From: Prinsepia uniflora
Taxonomy: Eukaryota > Streptophyta > Magnoliopsida > Rosales > Rosaceae
Length of the DNA stretch: 64,000 bases
Assembly (NCBI GenBank): GCA_032719365.1
Contig: CM064866.1
Coordinates: forward strand, 3,329,781 to 3,393,780
Direction: 5' to 3'
Shown: one piece after another, positions 35,179 through 46,357 of the stretch
Layout of the letters: the number at the start of each line of letters is the position of its first letter
Position numbering within the stretch: the stretch's first letter is position 1
Notes under the pieces: generated by a model
The model's database searches: none
The model's input: only the letters and a program-made list of their open reading frames with translations
Told to the model about the DNA's origin: nothing
Made by a program: the position numbers and the translations under genes

Positions 35179-37275
35179 AATAAGGAGGACATTCTCGTAG
35201 GGGGTATTAAGGATGGTGTAAGTCTCGTACTTGGAGCGAGGGACCCGTTTTCCCCGTTGTTTGACCGCTCCCCCTGCTGTCTTTCCTGGTGATTCGGGTT
35301 CTTACCCTTCTTCCCAGGGATGTACAGATTGTTGCTGTGGGGGTAGTCTTTCCGTTTTCCCCCATAGCTCTGTTGCCCCTGCTCCTGCGGACGCTGTGCC
35401 GGGCCCTGCTGTTCCGGGACGCTCGGTGGGTATGTTTTCACCGAGTCGGCCCGAGGGGGTTGGTAGGCATTGGCAGCGTTGGACTTTTGGCTTAGTGCCT
35501 CAGCTTTGGCGTGGATCGCCGCCTGTTTCATTATTTTGTTATAAGTTTTCCAACCTTGGGTGTGAGCTGCGTACCTGAATGGGGAGTCTCGGAGGCCGCC
35601 CTTGAAGGCCGTGAAAGCTGCTCGATCGTCCGTTTCCGCGCACCGAGAGTATTCATGACTGAATCTTGCTGCATATCGCTGCAGCGACTCGTTTTCACCT
35701 TGTTTGAGCTGGAAGAGGTCCTCGGCCGAGGACAGGCGGTCGGTCTGTATCATGAACTGATTCATGAAGGTGGAGGTGAGCTGCTCGACGGAGTCGATGG
35801 ACCTAGATTCCAACTTGTAGAACCAATTGATCGCTGCCTCGGTCAGTGTGGAACTGAAGATGAGGCATTGTTCCTCGTCGGCGAGGTTTTTGAGGGCGAT
35901 GGCCGAGTAGAAGTTGTTCAGATGATTCCACGGATCGTCCTTTCCGTTGTAAAGGGGAATTTTCAGGGGTTTAATCTCGTGGTTGATCCTGAACTGGTTG
36001 ATTCTTTCTGTGAAGGGGCCCGGGCTGGTTTTTGACCAGGCTGGTCTCGCTTCCCGGGCTGTCCCGGCCTCAAGTGTCCGGACTCGGTCCATGAGGTGCT
36101 GGACGAGCGAGTCAAGTCTTGGATTGGTGTTTATCCCTGGATGCTTGGTCGCGGTCGACCCTATAAGACCGGTCGGTGCCACCTCCGCTTGGCGGGCTCT
36201 GTGATTCACTCCTTTTGTGACCGACCTGCCGTGACCGCTCGGTGTACCCCTGTTTGGGTATGCTCCGGCATATACTTGCGTTTTGACCGACCGGCCTCGA
36301 CCGCTCGGTGTCCCGCAGGCGGGATCGTTCCTGAGGCTTGTCATTCTGCCGCCCAGCCTGCCCTGACCGCTCGGTGCTCCTTCGGCAGGTTGGTTCAGGG
36401 CGAGGAGGGAGCGGGAGGCCGAGGTGGGTTGACCGCTCGGTATTGCTGCGAGGGGACCTCGATGTTTGCCTCCCCCTGTCCGAGCGGTTGGTCCTGGTGC
36501 CAAGATGCCGAGCGGACTTGGCCGTGCTCTCGGCCTCCATGGACGAGTCGGTGACGGGGACAGGGTCCCCCATTGAGAAGGTCCCTTGGCTAGCATTTGG
36601 GCGGGACCACCGAGCGGTTATGTTTCCTCGGTGGTGGTCTCCCCTTCCCGCCTCCGACCGAGGGTCGGGTCGGCGTGATGGTTGTTCGTTGACCGACCGG
36701 TCCCGCCCTCCCTCGCTGAGGGCGTCTCGGTCGTCCCGGTAGATCCTGGTGTCACCGGGTTGACTGTCGGGGATGATCAACATCCGAGCCGGTTTCTTGC
36801 TTGGCTCGGTGTCCCCGTGCCTTCCCCTATGCGGCTCGGCGACCGCATGTTCCTTTCCTTTTTCTGCCAGTCGGCGATTCTTCTCGGCACGCTCCGCGCA
36901 TTCGGCCACTACCTTGTCGGCCTCAGAGCTACCGACGCGTGCTCGGTGGGCAGCGAGTTTTGCCTGTGCGACCCGTAGCTGTTCGGCTACCTCAGTGTAT
37001 CGATCTTCGAGCACCTGACACCTCGACTCGGCCTGGGTGCCCGTAGCTTTTACCTCGGCCATGTCGCTCTGGAGTTTCTCGATTATCCGCAAGAAGTTAG
37101 GAGAGGGTTCTCCCCTCGTTCTGGGGCCTTGCCCGGGTGTGATCTCACCGAGGTCGTGTTCGCCCTGCATGTTCAGTGACGACGAGCTGTTTCTCGGTGT
37201 AACTGGTGGATGAGTCGTAACTCGGTCTGGTTGAGCGTGGGCAACCTTAGTCAGAATTCCCACAGACGGCGCCAA
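35166..37275 (-). pseudogene. Element D gag region, two overlapping frames
   Basis: The upstream frame (37275-36112) encodes a charged N-terminal part with a coiled-coil-like segment and imperfect TERSR/TERSG repeats. The downstream frame (36596-35166) carries the capsid-like gag domain (PLYNGKDDPWNHLNNFYSA, EAAINWFYKL, FQLKQGENESLQRYAARF). Gag seems to cross frames near 36112-36130 and shift again near 35245 before joining pol. The shifts could be decay or sequence error. Confidence 0.75.
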
Positions 37276-37277
37276 AC

Positions 37278-37764
37278 TGTTGAAGCGTTAAATGTTCCAA
37301 CTGTCGAGTACTCGTTGCCCAATCACCAAATGACGCGTGTCCCTCTTATGACCTGTCAACTTAAGTGGATCGCAGGTCTCCGTTAGTACGGGCACCGGTG
37401 TGGTGTCGGCCTAAGGCTCTCCGACGATCAAGTCAGTTACTTTCGTTCGTAAGAGGAAGCAGTAGATGGTAAGTTCGGTAGAGTAATTGTAATAGTAAAA
37501 CTTGGTTACCTTTATTGGGAAATGTGTATCCTTTATGTATAGGTAGGTGGGATGTTCAATTCCCAAAGTTCCGATGTGGGACAAATGCTTCTCGATTTAC
37601 GTGCGGACACGTGTTACGTAAATCGAGGGTGGATATGATTCCGCGTGGCATCCCGCATTGGGCCCGGTGTTAGGGCTGTCGTAAGCCTGGTGCTTTTGGG
37701 CCTTGAGCGTTGTCTGGGCTTTAAGTATACGACCCAGTGGGTCTGGTCAGATATGGTGTCAACA
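37278..37764 (-). repeat. Element D 5' LTR (487 bp)
   Basis: On the plus strand it reads TGTTGAAGCG...GGTGTCAACA, so the minus-strand LTR starts TGTTGACACC and ends CGCTTCAACA. Just outside is TTTGGCGCCGTCTG (minus strand, about 37264-37277), a non-Met primer site typical of Tat elements. It is far shorter than every other LTR here and shares no modules with them. Confidence 0.82.
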
Positions 37765-40097
37765 GTCTTCATTGATGACATTTTGGTGTATTCGAAGAGT
37801 GCAAAGGCGCACGAGAAACATCTGAGAATAGTGCTTAAGACCCTAAGAGAGCATCAGTTGTATGCGAAGTTGAGCAAGTGTCAGTTTTGGTTGACCAGTG
37901 TTGGATTTCTAGGTCATGTGATTTCAGCCGAGGGCATCAGGGTGGATCCTCAGAAGGTTGAGGCGGTAGCAAATTGGGAACAGCCCAAGACGGTGACAGA
38001 GATCAGGAGTTTTCTGGGTTTAGTAGGTTACTATCGGTGCTTTATTGAGGGCTTTTCGATTCTAGCCGCTCCATTGACACGGCTGACTCGGAAAGGAGTT
38101 CGGTTTGATTGGGATGAGAAATGTGAACATAGTTTCCAGGAGCTTAAAAGGCGGTTGACATCTGCTCCTGTGTTGGCCCTTCCAGACAATAGTGGGGAGT
38201 TCGAGGTGTATAGTGACGCTTCTTTACAAGGTTTGGGCTGTGTATTGATGCAGGACGGGAAGGTGATTGCTTATGCTTCCCGGCAGTTGAAACCCCATGA
38301 GATGAACTATCCTACACATGACTTGGAATTGGCTGCAGTGGTTCATGCACTGAAGATTTGGCGACATTATTTGTACGGTGAGAGGTGCAGGATCTTCACG
38401 GACCACAAGAGTTTAAAGTATTTGTTCACTCAGAAGGAATTGAATCTGAGACAGCGCCGATGGTTGGAGTTGCTTAAGGACTACGACTGTACTATCGAGT
38501 ATCATCCAGGAAAGGCTAATGTGGTAGCCGATGCTTTGAGCAGGAAGTCAGCTAGTTCTTTGTCGCATCTGAGGACGGTCCGGTTACCTTTGTTGGTTGG
38601 GCTCCGCAGGCTGGGAGTAGAGTTGACTGTGGATGATCAGGGAGCACTTTTAGCGAGTTTCCACGTGCGACCTGTTTTGATTGATCAGGTTATTGATGCT
38701 CAGTTTGAGGACCCTATTTTGGGCATCATACGTATTGAGGTCGAGGCTAGAGAGACAGGATTTTGAGATTCGCGAGGATGAAGCCTTGGTTAAAGATGGA
38801 CGGCTGTGCGTACCCGAGGACGAAGCCTTGAAGAAGGTGATACTGGATGAGGCTCACTGTTCAGCCTATGCGATGCATCCTGGTGGGACCAAGATGTATC
38901 GTACACTTCGAGAGCATTACTGGTGGTCAGGGATGAAACGTGAGATTGCAGAATATGTCAGTAGATGCTTGATTTGTCAACAGGTGAAAGCCGAGCGGCA
39001 GAGACCCTATGGAGCAATGCAACCTTTACCGATTCCCGAGTGGAAATGGGATCACCTGACGATGGATTTTGTATTCAAGCTTCCCAGGACACCGAAGGGA
39101 CACGATGGCGTGTGGGTGATCGTGGATAGACTTACGAAGTCTGCTCATTTCTTACCAGTACGGGAGAACTTCAGGTTGACGCAATTTGCCCAGTTGTTTA
39201 TCGATGAGATTATTCGGCTGCATGGTACTCCAGAGTCGATAGTATCCGACAGAGATCCGAGATTTACTTCCCGGTTTTGGCAGAGCTTACAGGAAGCTTT
39301 TGGGACAAAGTTGCATTTCAGTACTGCATTTCATCCTCAGACCGATGGACAGACTGAGCGGACTATCCAGATTCTCGAGGACATGATGAGAGCGTGTGTC
39401 TTACAGTTTCAGGGTACTTGGGAATCACATCTACCTTTGATGGAGTTCGCCTACAATAACAGTTATCAGGAGAGCATTGGGATGGCTGCTTACGAGGCTT
39501 TGTACGGGCGACTGTGTCGGACTCCATTGTGTTGGACTGAGGTTGGTGAGAGGAGATTGACTACTTCCGAACTGGTAGATCTTACACAGGAAAAAGTGGC
39601 ACTGATCAGAGATAAACTGAAGGCAGCTCAGGACCGACAGAAGAGCTACGCCGAGGTTCAGGGATTTGGAATTTGCAGTAGGAGATTGGGTTTTCTTGAA
39701 GCTATCTCCTTGGAAGGGAATCGTACGGTTTGGCAAACGAGGGAAGTCGAGTCCTCGTTACATTGGACCTTATGAGATTTTGGAGCGGATTGGTCCGGTT
39801 GCTTATCGGTTGGCCTTACCAGCAGACCTGGCAAAGGTACATAATGTTTTCCATGTATCTATGCTTCAGAAGTACATACGGGATGATTCGCATGTTCTGG
39901 AAGCACAACCTGTTGAACTGAGAGAAGACTTGAGCTTTGAAGAGCAGCCAGTCGCGATTTTGGATCGGAAGGACAAAGTCTTACGGAGGAAGACGGTTCC
40001 CTTAGTTAAAGTATTATGGAGAAATCATCAAGTGGAGGAAGCTACTTGGGAACCTGAGGCCTTAATGCGCGAACAGTACCCTTATTTGTTTCACTAA
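37765..40097 (+). pseudogene. Element E pol 3' half: RT end, RNase H, integrase, chromodomain (Tekay/Del chromovirus)
   Basis: Coding begins abruptly at the RT box FIDDILVYSKS, right beside D's LTR. RNase H follows with all acidic sites visible (YSDAS, DLELAAV, TDHKSL, VVADALS). Integrase has its HHCC region (AHCSAYAMHPG...CLICQQ) and core residues (LTMDFVF, VSDRDPRF, DGQTERT). The end is a chromodomain-like tail (PLVKVLWRNHQVEEATWEPE...YPYLF) of the Tekay/Del type. Two single-base-type frame breaks occur, near 38750-38765 and near 39655-39665. Gag, protease and most of RT are absent from the window. Confidence 0.9.
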
Positions 40098-40117
40098 ATT
40101 TCGAGGACGAAATTCTT

Positions 40118-40132
40118 TTTAGGGGGGTATAT
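40118..40132 (+). other. Polypurine tract, element E
   Basis: TTTTTAGGGGGGTATAT sits directly upstream of the 3' LTR start, nearly the same as in element A. This is the main link between the A LTRs and a chromovirus. Confidence 0.75.
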
Positions 40133-42849
40133 TGTAACAACCCGTACCTTCGGGAAGGGTATAAATGTAATTTTTGTTAATATTTGTATAAAGGACGATT
40201 TTGCCCTTGTGAATAGTGCGTTAAAAGTTGACTTTTTGATTTACAGGTTGGATAAGTGTTGACCCTTGACCGTGACGTAGTTTAGGACGTCACGAGTCCG
40301 TAGACAGGTGGCAGGTTCGATTCGGACAATCGGAGAAAAAGTTATGACGTTCGGAAGATTGAGGGCGTTACCGTAATTTCGATTAACCGAGGAAAATGTT
40401 GAATTTTTAGTGGACTTGTTATTTTCACGTAGACTGAGGACCGTTAGATAGGTCTCGACGTCCTGATTACAACGACAGGCGGCACGCTGTCATCGGACGT
40501 CGGATGGAATAGTTACGGGTCTGGAAAGTGTGAGGGCAAAAAGGTAATTTTAACACTAGGGGCATTTTAGTCTTTTTCTCCTCAGCCCAATCAGATCAAA
40601 ACAAGTGGAATTAGTGGGCTGGGATATTTTGTGCTGAGACCATGGAGAGGTGGACACGTGGGAGAGAACCAGAGGGTTCTAGGCACGTCTAAAATGTGCA
40701 CGGCCACAAATTGTCCAACTTCAAAACCGTGCAATTGGCTTCGACACAGAGAAACAGAGGGGAAGAAATTGTACGTGTTCGATCGATTCAGTGCAAGGGT
40801 GAGTGAGTTGATGAATTGAGAGAGTGATAGAGAGACAAGAATGAGCTGTTGATCGTGTTTGGAGCCGAAACCGTGCACGGAGGCACGATGGTGGACGGCT
40901 GGAAGTTTTGGGAAAACAGAGAGGCGGTGACCCTGTGGCGGTGGTTGTGCCGTGTGGTGGCTCAAACCAAGGCAATAGGAGGCTCAGGAGCTTGCAGGGG
41001 ACTCAACGAGCACCGTGGCACACGGCGGTGCAGACGGCGGTGGACGGTTCGAAGGTAAGCATCAAATCCCCTGTTTTCCCGTGATTTTGTTTTCAAAAGT
41101 CGTGGCTTTAGGGTTAGAGTCGAGAGATTTGGAGGTTAGGGTGAGGTTCAGGGAGGTCCTAGGAGTCGTCTAGGAAGGTCGCCGTGACGGGGGAGGACCT
41201 GGGTGGCCGGCGGCCAAAACAGGGGCCACGGGCTATGTTTTTCGAGGGAGAAATCGTGAAGGTTTAGGCTGTGATTTTCAATTGTTAGGACGGGGTTAGA
41301 TTGCTAAGGATTGGACGAAGTTTCTGGGATTGGATTGGACTGAAATGGTGGAGGAATTGCAGAGAACCGGTCACGCCGGTTCAACACAGTTGAACCGGGT
41401 GACTCGAGGTTGAAGATGCACTGTAGCAGGCGCGTGAGGCCCACGCGCAGCCACTTTGGGCGGTGCGTGGAGGCGCGTGGGGAGGATTCCGGCCAACCTT
41501 CCAACATGGTTTTGGTTCTAAATGTCCTAAGGAATCCATTGGTGTGATTTTCGGGTTAATCGGACGATGTTATGAGATAGTTCGGGAATCCGGACGGTTT
41601 AGGGTCTAAGATTAAAATATGAATAAATTCCCGAAAAATTGGGGAAATTAGGGTTAGTATCCTTGATGTTTTTGTGACCCTATTTGGTGCATATTGACAG
41701 GACGGGAGACGCCTGAGACGGTCGAGGAGCGCACGGAGCGCGATTGACTCATTCAGATTTGTGAGTGGACTCTTTCTTTCTTTACGAGCATGCCTAACTA
41801 TTTTATTGACGTTTTATGATATTAAATATGTTCGTATGCTTCTTGATGATGGTTATATGCGGTTGATATGTTGGCACGTTTTTCGAGACATTTTCGGGTT
41901 TTTTCACGTTTTTCGAGAAAAAGCTAGATTTCGGATTTTGATGTCATACTTAGGGATTTCAATATATAATTGTTTTCTAATGATGATAAATGGACTATGA
42001 AGCATGATTTTGATAATCGCGGGTTTTGTTTAAAAAGTGGATTTCCGGATTTGGGTTCGGAATGACGGTTCTGAACGCCGGAAAGGCTTCGAACCGGGGA
42101 TTTCGAATTCGAGTTTGGCTATGGATTTAGAAATGGTTTTACATTGAATTTGGATTGGATTTGCTGGATCTGGATATGGGTTTAAAGACCCGGATATTCT
42201 GATGGATGGGGGACGGGCCCGGATTGAGTTTAAAGACTCGGGAGTTTAAAGACTCGAACATTTATGATATTACCCCCATAGGCCTATTGAGTTTAAAGAC
42301 TCGGATTACATTTGAGGCCTGGTTGAGTTTAAAGACTCGGATAGACCCAGCAGGTTTGATCAGACTTGGATAATTGTGGATATGTTTTTATGATGTGATC
42401 TTGTTATGCTGTTTTACGTTGTGGTTTTTTGATACTTAGTTGGGCATGCATGTTTTCAAAACGGAGGGAACAAATATTATTATTATTTTTTTTCTTTAAC
42501 TCTGATTTGATGATAAACTGTTTTTGAAACTTTTAGTTATTCTAGTCCACTCACACGTTTTGGTTTTAAATTTTCCCTCCAGGTCGTGGTGATAGCGTTG
42601 GGGTGAACGTTGAGGCAGGAATCGAGGCATAGAGCTTTTGACGTTCTTCCGTTGCGAGACTAGCATAGTAGGATTTTGTGCCCATTTTGTAGAACTATGC
42701 TCTGACTGACAGTTGTATTATATTACTCCTTCGTCTGATAATTATGCTTATAGTGGTGTTGAGGTTATTCTGGTACTTTAAGTGTGATTGTCAGACGGGA
42801 GCAGGGTTCGTCCCGGGTATCGAGGTGATATTTGGGACGGGTCCTGACA
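40133..42849 (+). repeat. Element E 3' LTR (2717 bp)
   Basis: It runs from TGTAACAACCCGTACCTTCG to GGGTCCTGACA. Modules: GCGCGTG-N5-CACGCGC (41430-41448), TGTGAGTGGACT (41760-41771), the TTTAAAG array (42178-42340), AGTCCACTCACA (42544-42555), and CCCTCCAG|GTCGTGG near 42583. It ends directly on the broken LTR G, so E inserted into G or was joined to it by deletion. Confidence 0.88.
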
Positions 42850-43157
42850 CTGGTTGTGGTGTCCAGAAGGCGGAGGAGGACTAGAGGAGTTGCGTAGGCA
42901 CGGCGGAGCTCACGGCGTCGGCCTGAGCGCAGGTAATTTCTTCGATCCTTTTATATGCTCTGTTTTGCCGTCTGGTTTCAAACTGAAAGTCGTGAAGTTT
43001 GAGAACGAGTCGAAGTGTTCTGTAGGTTCTAAGAGGTTCACTAGGTCCCTAGGAAGCTGTTGGTTGTGCAGCCGTGAAGGGGGGATGCACGGGTGGCCGG
43101 AAGTAGAAACAGGGGATTTGAACGAAATCTATTTCGAGCTTGGGGAGACAGATTAGA
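42850..43157 (+). repeat. LTR G, left fragment
   Basis: It matches the middle part of B-type LTRs (compare about 15113-15330). The first ~850 bp of G are missing. It ends in the TTAGA duplication (43153-43157) of element F and resumes at 52874. Confidence 0.75.
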
Positions 43158-43538
43158 TGACAGGACCCATCCTAATCCCCCCGGGATTAACGTGGGATGA
43201 CCCTGCTCCCGTCTGACACGGAGTGTCAGACAAGGGATATTTCCGACCTTTGCCCTCCCGGGCTATCAGAGTACGCCAGGATCCGGAGGAGGCATGTGAT
43301 ATCTCGGTCTCTGCTACAGTCCACATCCGATGTCAACCTGAAGGGCAGTCAAAACATTAAAAACTGTGAGTGGACAAAACAAAAGTTTATAAAAACATTT
43401 CATAAAAGACATTTGTACCCTCCACTAAAAAGCATGCATGCATTCGAAAACCATTTATCCAAAACAAACCATATGTGGGACTAAGCCCAAAGCAGATATA
43501 AACCAAGGTCGAAAGGACCACAATGAAAACGACCATAC

Positions 43539-44290
43539 GGGCCACTGCCCAAATCCATGAGGGACTCGGCCCCAAACCATAAAGAAACCAAGTACACGAG
43601 CCACTGCTCAAATCCTGTGCACACCTGTGCACACCACATATCATATATCATATATACATATAAGTCACACAACCAATCCTGTCACGGTATCCAAAGCTAC
43701 GCGCGTGCTACCCGGGTCTTAATCCGAGTCTTCTCAAAGTCAAGGTCAATGTCCGCAGACCACTGATCCTACTCGAGGTAATAGTAACCATAGCCTTCCT
43801 GAGAGTAAGGAACCTAACTGGGGGGTGACTCCACTCAGTCAGTGCTCCGTGACTACTCCGGGGTCCACCCAGGCCAACGACCCTCCCCGGAGGAGATAAT
43901 AGAAGTAAAGGAAGGTAGATGAACATATATATACATAACATAAACATTCATGACCGGTTCCCCTGAACCGTCATGATCCATAATATCCGTAACCAAGGTA
44001 ACATGCCGGTTCCCATAAACCGTCATGTACCGTAATAACATAACCAGGTAACATGCCGGTTCCCATAAACCGTCATGTACCGTAATAACATAACCAGGGT
44101 AACATGCCGGTTCCCATAAACCGTCATGAACCTGGGAATCCATTTAAGGTTCCCTGACCTGAAATCAAAACCGTAAAGTGACTGGGTCTTATGCCCGAAC
44201 ATAGGACATCAGCTGGGCACCGTGCCCGGAATCTGAGGTCATATGCCCGAGACAAAACCAAATGGGTCTCATACCCGAGTTTATCCTTTT
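43539..44290. repeat. Hairpin array in F 3' LTR
   Basis: Paired-arm units include GGGC-CACT-GCCC (43539), GAGC-CACT-GCTC (43598), GGGCAC-C-GTGCCC (44215), and a larger imperfect hairpin CATGCCGGTT...AACCGTCATG three times (44002, 44052, 44103) after a variant at 43949. The same array is in the 5' LTR at +6576. Confidence 0.85.
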
Positions 44291-44844
44291 GAAATTCAAA
44301 TCTAGTTCATTTAAATCAATAAAGAAATACCGACCCGTATAAGCACCGTATAAGGCCGAAACCTCGAAATACGTGCTTATACGTAACCACATACAAATGC
44401 ACCCATGGCATCGTCAAACAAGTAATAAAACATATAATAAACATTTATGCATGCACCAATTTAGAAAACAAGGTCCACTCACAGACCGTCCAAGCTGCCG
44501 CCTCGATTTGCGTGCCATACGGCTCCCAGAGCCAATCACCGTCACCGGGACTCCCAAACCTGTCCAAATCGTAATAGAAGGTTACTAACTATTTAATTAA
44601 CCTCCCACTAAAGCCCCGTAATTTTCCCGTATTTTTAACTATTTTTAAACCTACCCTAGACCTTCTGATGCCCCGAAACATATCGAGACGGTGTCCGATC
44701 GACACGAAACCAGTCCCAAAATGTTCGTTACATCGAATAGAAAATTTCGTATGTTAGAACTTTCCCCAGATTCCCTGCCACGCGCCCTCACGCGCCGCCT
44801 GAAGTGGCTGCGCGTGGGCTTCACGCGCCAGCTACAGTACCTGC

Positions 44845-45209
44845 TGACGTCATCGCTGACGTCAGCATGACGTCATCTGACAGCTGTCAAGTCTGACAGC
44901 TGTCAGGTCTGACATGTCAGACTCTGACAGGTGCCACGTGTCATGCTCCCATTGGTCCACGTCACTGTGTTGTCAGTGCCACGTGGCAGTCTGACATGTG
45001 CCACGTGTTATCACGGCACTAGTCCACGTCAGTGCCACGTGTCAGCCCCTGATTGGGCCACGTCACTGACATGTCAGTGCTGACTGTGCACTGACATGTG
45101 ACACGTGTCGCACTCCTATTGGCCCATTTTCTGACATGTTAGCTGACATTGTCAGATCTGACAATGCTGACGTCATCCCTGACATGATGACGTCAGTAGG
45201 ATGACGTCA
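44845..45209. promoter_or_regulatory. TGACGTCA / CACGTG palindrome cluster in F 3' LTR
   Basis: Within 365 bp there are six TGACGTCA and five CACGTG palindromes, plus TGACAGCTGTCA and TGACATGTCA. These are core binding sites for plant bZIP (TGA, ABF, HY5-like) and bHLH factors by family knowledge. The 5' LTR copy (51421-51754) has five TGACGTCA and five CACGTG. Enhancer function is inferred. Confidence 0.65.
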
Positions 45210-46357
45210 CCTGTCATCCCCTACATTGGTCAGACCGGTCTGAACCGGTCCGGTCCGGTTTTTCCTGCAACTTGGACCGGCGTAACCGGTCCAGTGCTCC
45301 GACTCCCTCATTTTCGGTCCGTTTGCTTCCATTCCAATTCCTAAATTCTTATTTCTTCATTTCCTATCTAACCCAATTAACAAAACTACCTAAAACCTTC
45401 GAAATCCGACCGGTTCAATTTTGAACCTCACGGTTCAATTTTCCCGAAACCTCCCAGGGCTTCCCCGACGTCCAACCACCACCAAAACCTCTCTAACAAC
45501 TCCCTAGCAACCTATTTAACTCAAACCAATCGTCCAAATCGACCCATAACAACAAAATCCACACAAAAATTGAAAATGGGCTTACCGGGTACCCGCTCGG
45601 GTTCTGGGTTCTCGCCACCGCCCACGGCGGTTCCAGCCACCTGCTGCCGTCCTTAGTCCTCCTCTCTCACCCTCTGGTCTCAGTTATGGTCACAAGGGAA
45701 GGGTTTGGTGTTTGGGTGAGAAATGGTGATCGGGTTGGTTTGGGAAAAATGGGAAAAATGGATGAACGGGGAAGGGTTTGATGCATGTATGTGGGATGGT
45801 AACCAGTGGATGGGTGACAAGTGTCACTCATCCATTGGTTGCTGAAAAGCAACTGGGCTCACTAAAGACAAACGGTACTTTCTATCTCGTAAAACGTGTC
45901 GCTGTGAATAGTAACTTGGAACTTCCGTGAACCGTAACTTCGCCGTCGAACGTCCGAATTCGACGTGCCGCCTGTCTACGGATTCGTATCGTCCCCATCT
46001 ACGTAACGGTCTTCGGTCCTCGGCCATCGGACCTCCCAGTCAAAAAGTCAACTTTTGACCTCCTATTCACCCAAATTACCAAAATGCCCCTAAACTTCCG
46101 AACGTCATAACTTCCTACTCGAACGTCGGAATTGAACGTGCCACCTGTCTATGAACTCGTGACGTCACGAACTACGTCACGGTCATCGGTCAAAGTCCAT
46201 TTGACCACCCAATCGAAAAGTCAACGTTTTGCCACCACTAGGGGCAAAACGGTCATTTCGCATCGTTCGTCCGATTTCGCTCTACTAATCACGGATTAGC
46301 CTCACTAATCGTGATTAGTCACTAATCTAATCATGGAATTTGGGACGGGTCGTTACA

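Larger units (their letters stand above)
27755..37764 (-). mobile_element. Element D, Tat-lineage Ty3/gypsy element lacking its 3' LTR
   Basis: On the minus strand: 5' LTR 37278-37764, primer site, gag, protease, RT, two RNase H domains, integrase, then truncation at about 27755. The second (archaeal-type) RNase H downstream of a degenerate first one, and the VYVDDMLVKS RT box, are typical of the Tat lineage. No copy of the LTR is seen at the 27755 end. Insertion of solo LTR H, at least one nonsense codon and two gag-region frame breaks make it inactive. Confidence 0.85.
43158..46357 (-). repeat. Element F 3' LTR
   Basis: On the plus strand it runs from TGACAGGACC to GGGTCGTTACA. It contains CTGTGAGTGGAC (43364-43375), a hairpin-rich stretch (about 43539-44300), GTCCACTCACAG (44473-44484), GCGCGTG-N5-CACGCGC (44810-44828) and a dense palindrome cluster (44845-45209). 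Confidence 0.88.

Noticed and set aside
37645..37764. N-terminal extension of the E pol frame
   Set aside because: This part lies inside D's LTR; the frame crosses the insertion boundary by chance. True E coding starts at 37765.
42850..43156. Possible separate small gene between elements E and F
   Set aside because: The sequence aligns with the middle of B-type LTRs and continues after element F, so it is LTR G.
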